DNA of 6,151 nucleotides, taken from positions 1 to 6,151 of the forward strand of contig CAZVXE010000069.1 in the NCBI GenBank assembly GCA_964630765.1, read 5' to 3'. The notes below the pieces were generated by a model that searched no databases, was not told the origin of the DNA, and saw nothing but the letters and a program-made list of their open reading frames with translations. The translations under genes and the position numbers were made by a program. The stretch comes from Methanofastidiosum sp964630765. GTDB lineage: Archaea > Methanobacteriota_B > Thermococci > Methanofastidiosales > Methanofastidiosaceae. The first letter of the stretch is position 1. Each line of letters opens with the position of its first letter. Shown one piece after another: positions 6,091 to 6,151 of this stretch.

Positions 6091-6103
6091 CACCAATATC
6101 TTT
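6091..6103 (-). repeat. Copy 2 of the shared 13-nt promoter element (ferredoxin gene)
   Basis: The minus strand reads AAAGATATTGGTG, 12/13 identical to the copy before cooS. Its last four bases form the GGTG Shine-Dalgarno. It starts about 20 nt after the proximal TATA-like box, the same geometry as the cooS copy. I did not see the element before the other genes of the window. Confidence 0.4.
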
Positions 6104-6137
6104 TCTATACTAAGTATATAATAGATACCTATATAAA
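6091..6137 (-). promoter_or_regulatory. Promoter region and ribosome binding site of the ferredoxin-cupin operon
   Basis: Two TATA-like boxes occur on the minus strand: TTTATATA at 6130-6137 and TTATATAC at 6114-6121. The first would start transcription near 6108, the second near 6091, close to the ATG at 6085. A GGTG Shine-Dalgarno (6091-6094) lies 5 nt before the ATG and needs some leader, so the distal box looks more useful. The region also holds an imperfect AT-rich dyad (6108-6120 against 6130-6143) and the AAAGATATTGGTG element. The right window edge cuts off any upstream control sites. Confidence 0.5.
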
Positions 6138-6151
6138 CTAGTAAGTTTCTG

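Noticed and set aside
1..6151. Mobile elements, CRISPR arrays, tRNA or rRNA genes
   Set aside because: I saw no transposase or integrase, no regularly spaced repeats and no tRNA- or rRNA-like sequence on either strand.

Overview
The window looks like part of the chromosome of an AT-rich, strictly anaerobic archaeon, probably euryarchaeal. Evidence: TATA-like boxes sit about 20-30 nt before most starts; several starts have little or no leader and no Shine-Dalgarno; the histidine kinase has an archaeal-looking RHDILNN phospho-acceptor box; and the right half is rich in iron-sulfur proteins. No rRNA, tRNA or ribosomal-protein gene is present to fix the lineage, so any narrower placement would be a guess.

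Layout, left to right. (1) At 1-132 is the C-terminal tail of a charged, probably coiled-coil protein cut by the window edge (+). (2) At 272-1279 is a membrane-anchored or exported calcineurin-like metallophosphoesterase (+), with two unusual positions in its metal-ligand motifs. (3) At 1284-2273 is a four-helix membrane histidine kinase (-), convergent with it and only 4 nt away stop to stop. (4) At 2330-2920 is an unrecognised 196-residue charged cytosolic protein (-). (5) From 2968 to 6085 is a three-gene iron-sulfur cluster, all on the minus strand and transcribed right to left: a 277-residue ferredoxin-domain protein, a small cupin translationally coupled to it, and then a CooS-type protein of 634 residues with its own TATA box and Shine-Dalgarno.

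The iron-sulfur cluster is the most interesting part. The CooS protein has the fold signature of Ni-CO dehydrogenase, including all B-cluster cysteines, a CX2C D-cluster motif, and most C-cluster ligands (H264, C343, C453, C484, C525, and the K563 acid-base lysine). The cysteine that should hold the Ni-linked iron (C295 in Carboxydothermus CODH-II) is glutamate, E300. Glutamate is also a ligand in the hybrid cluster of Hcp (hydroxylamine reductase/NO reductase). Together with the lack of CooF, CooC, acetyl-CoA synthase or hydrogenase genes here, and the ferredoxin-protein plus cupin neighbours, this suggests an Hcp-like Fe/S/O-cluster enzyme on a CODH scaffold rather than a CO dehydrogenase. 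The deviant C. hydrogenoformans CooS-V is the known precedent.

The promoters of the ferredoxin gene and of cooS share a 13-nt element (12/13 identical) in the same place relative to the TATA box and start codon. This suggests that the two transcription units are co-regulated, plausibly by a stress or redox signal. The left-hand genes show no evident functional link to this cluster.
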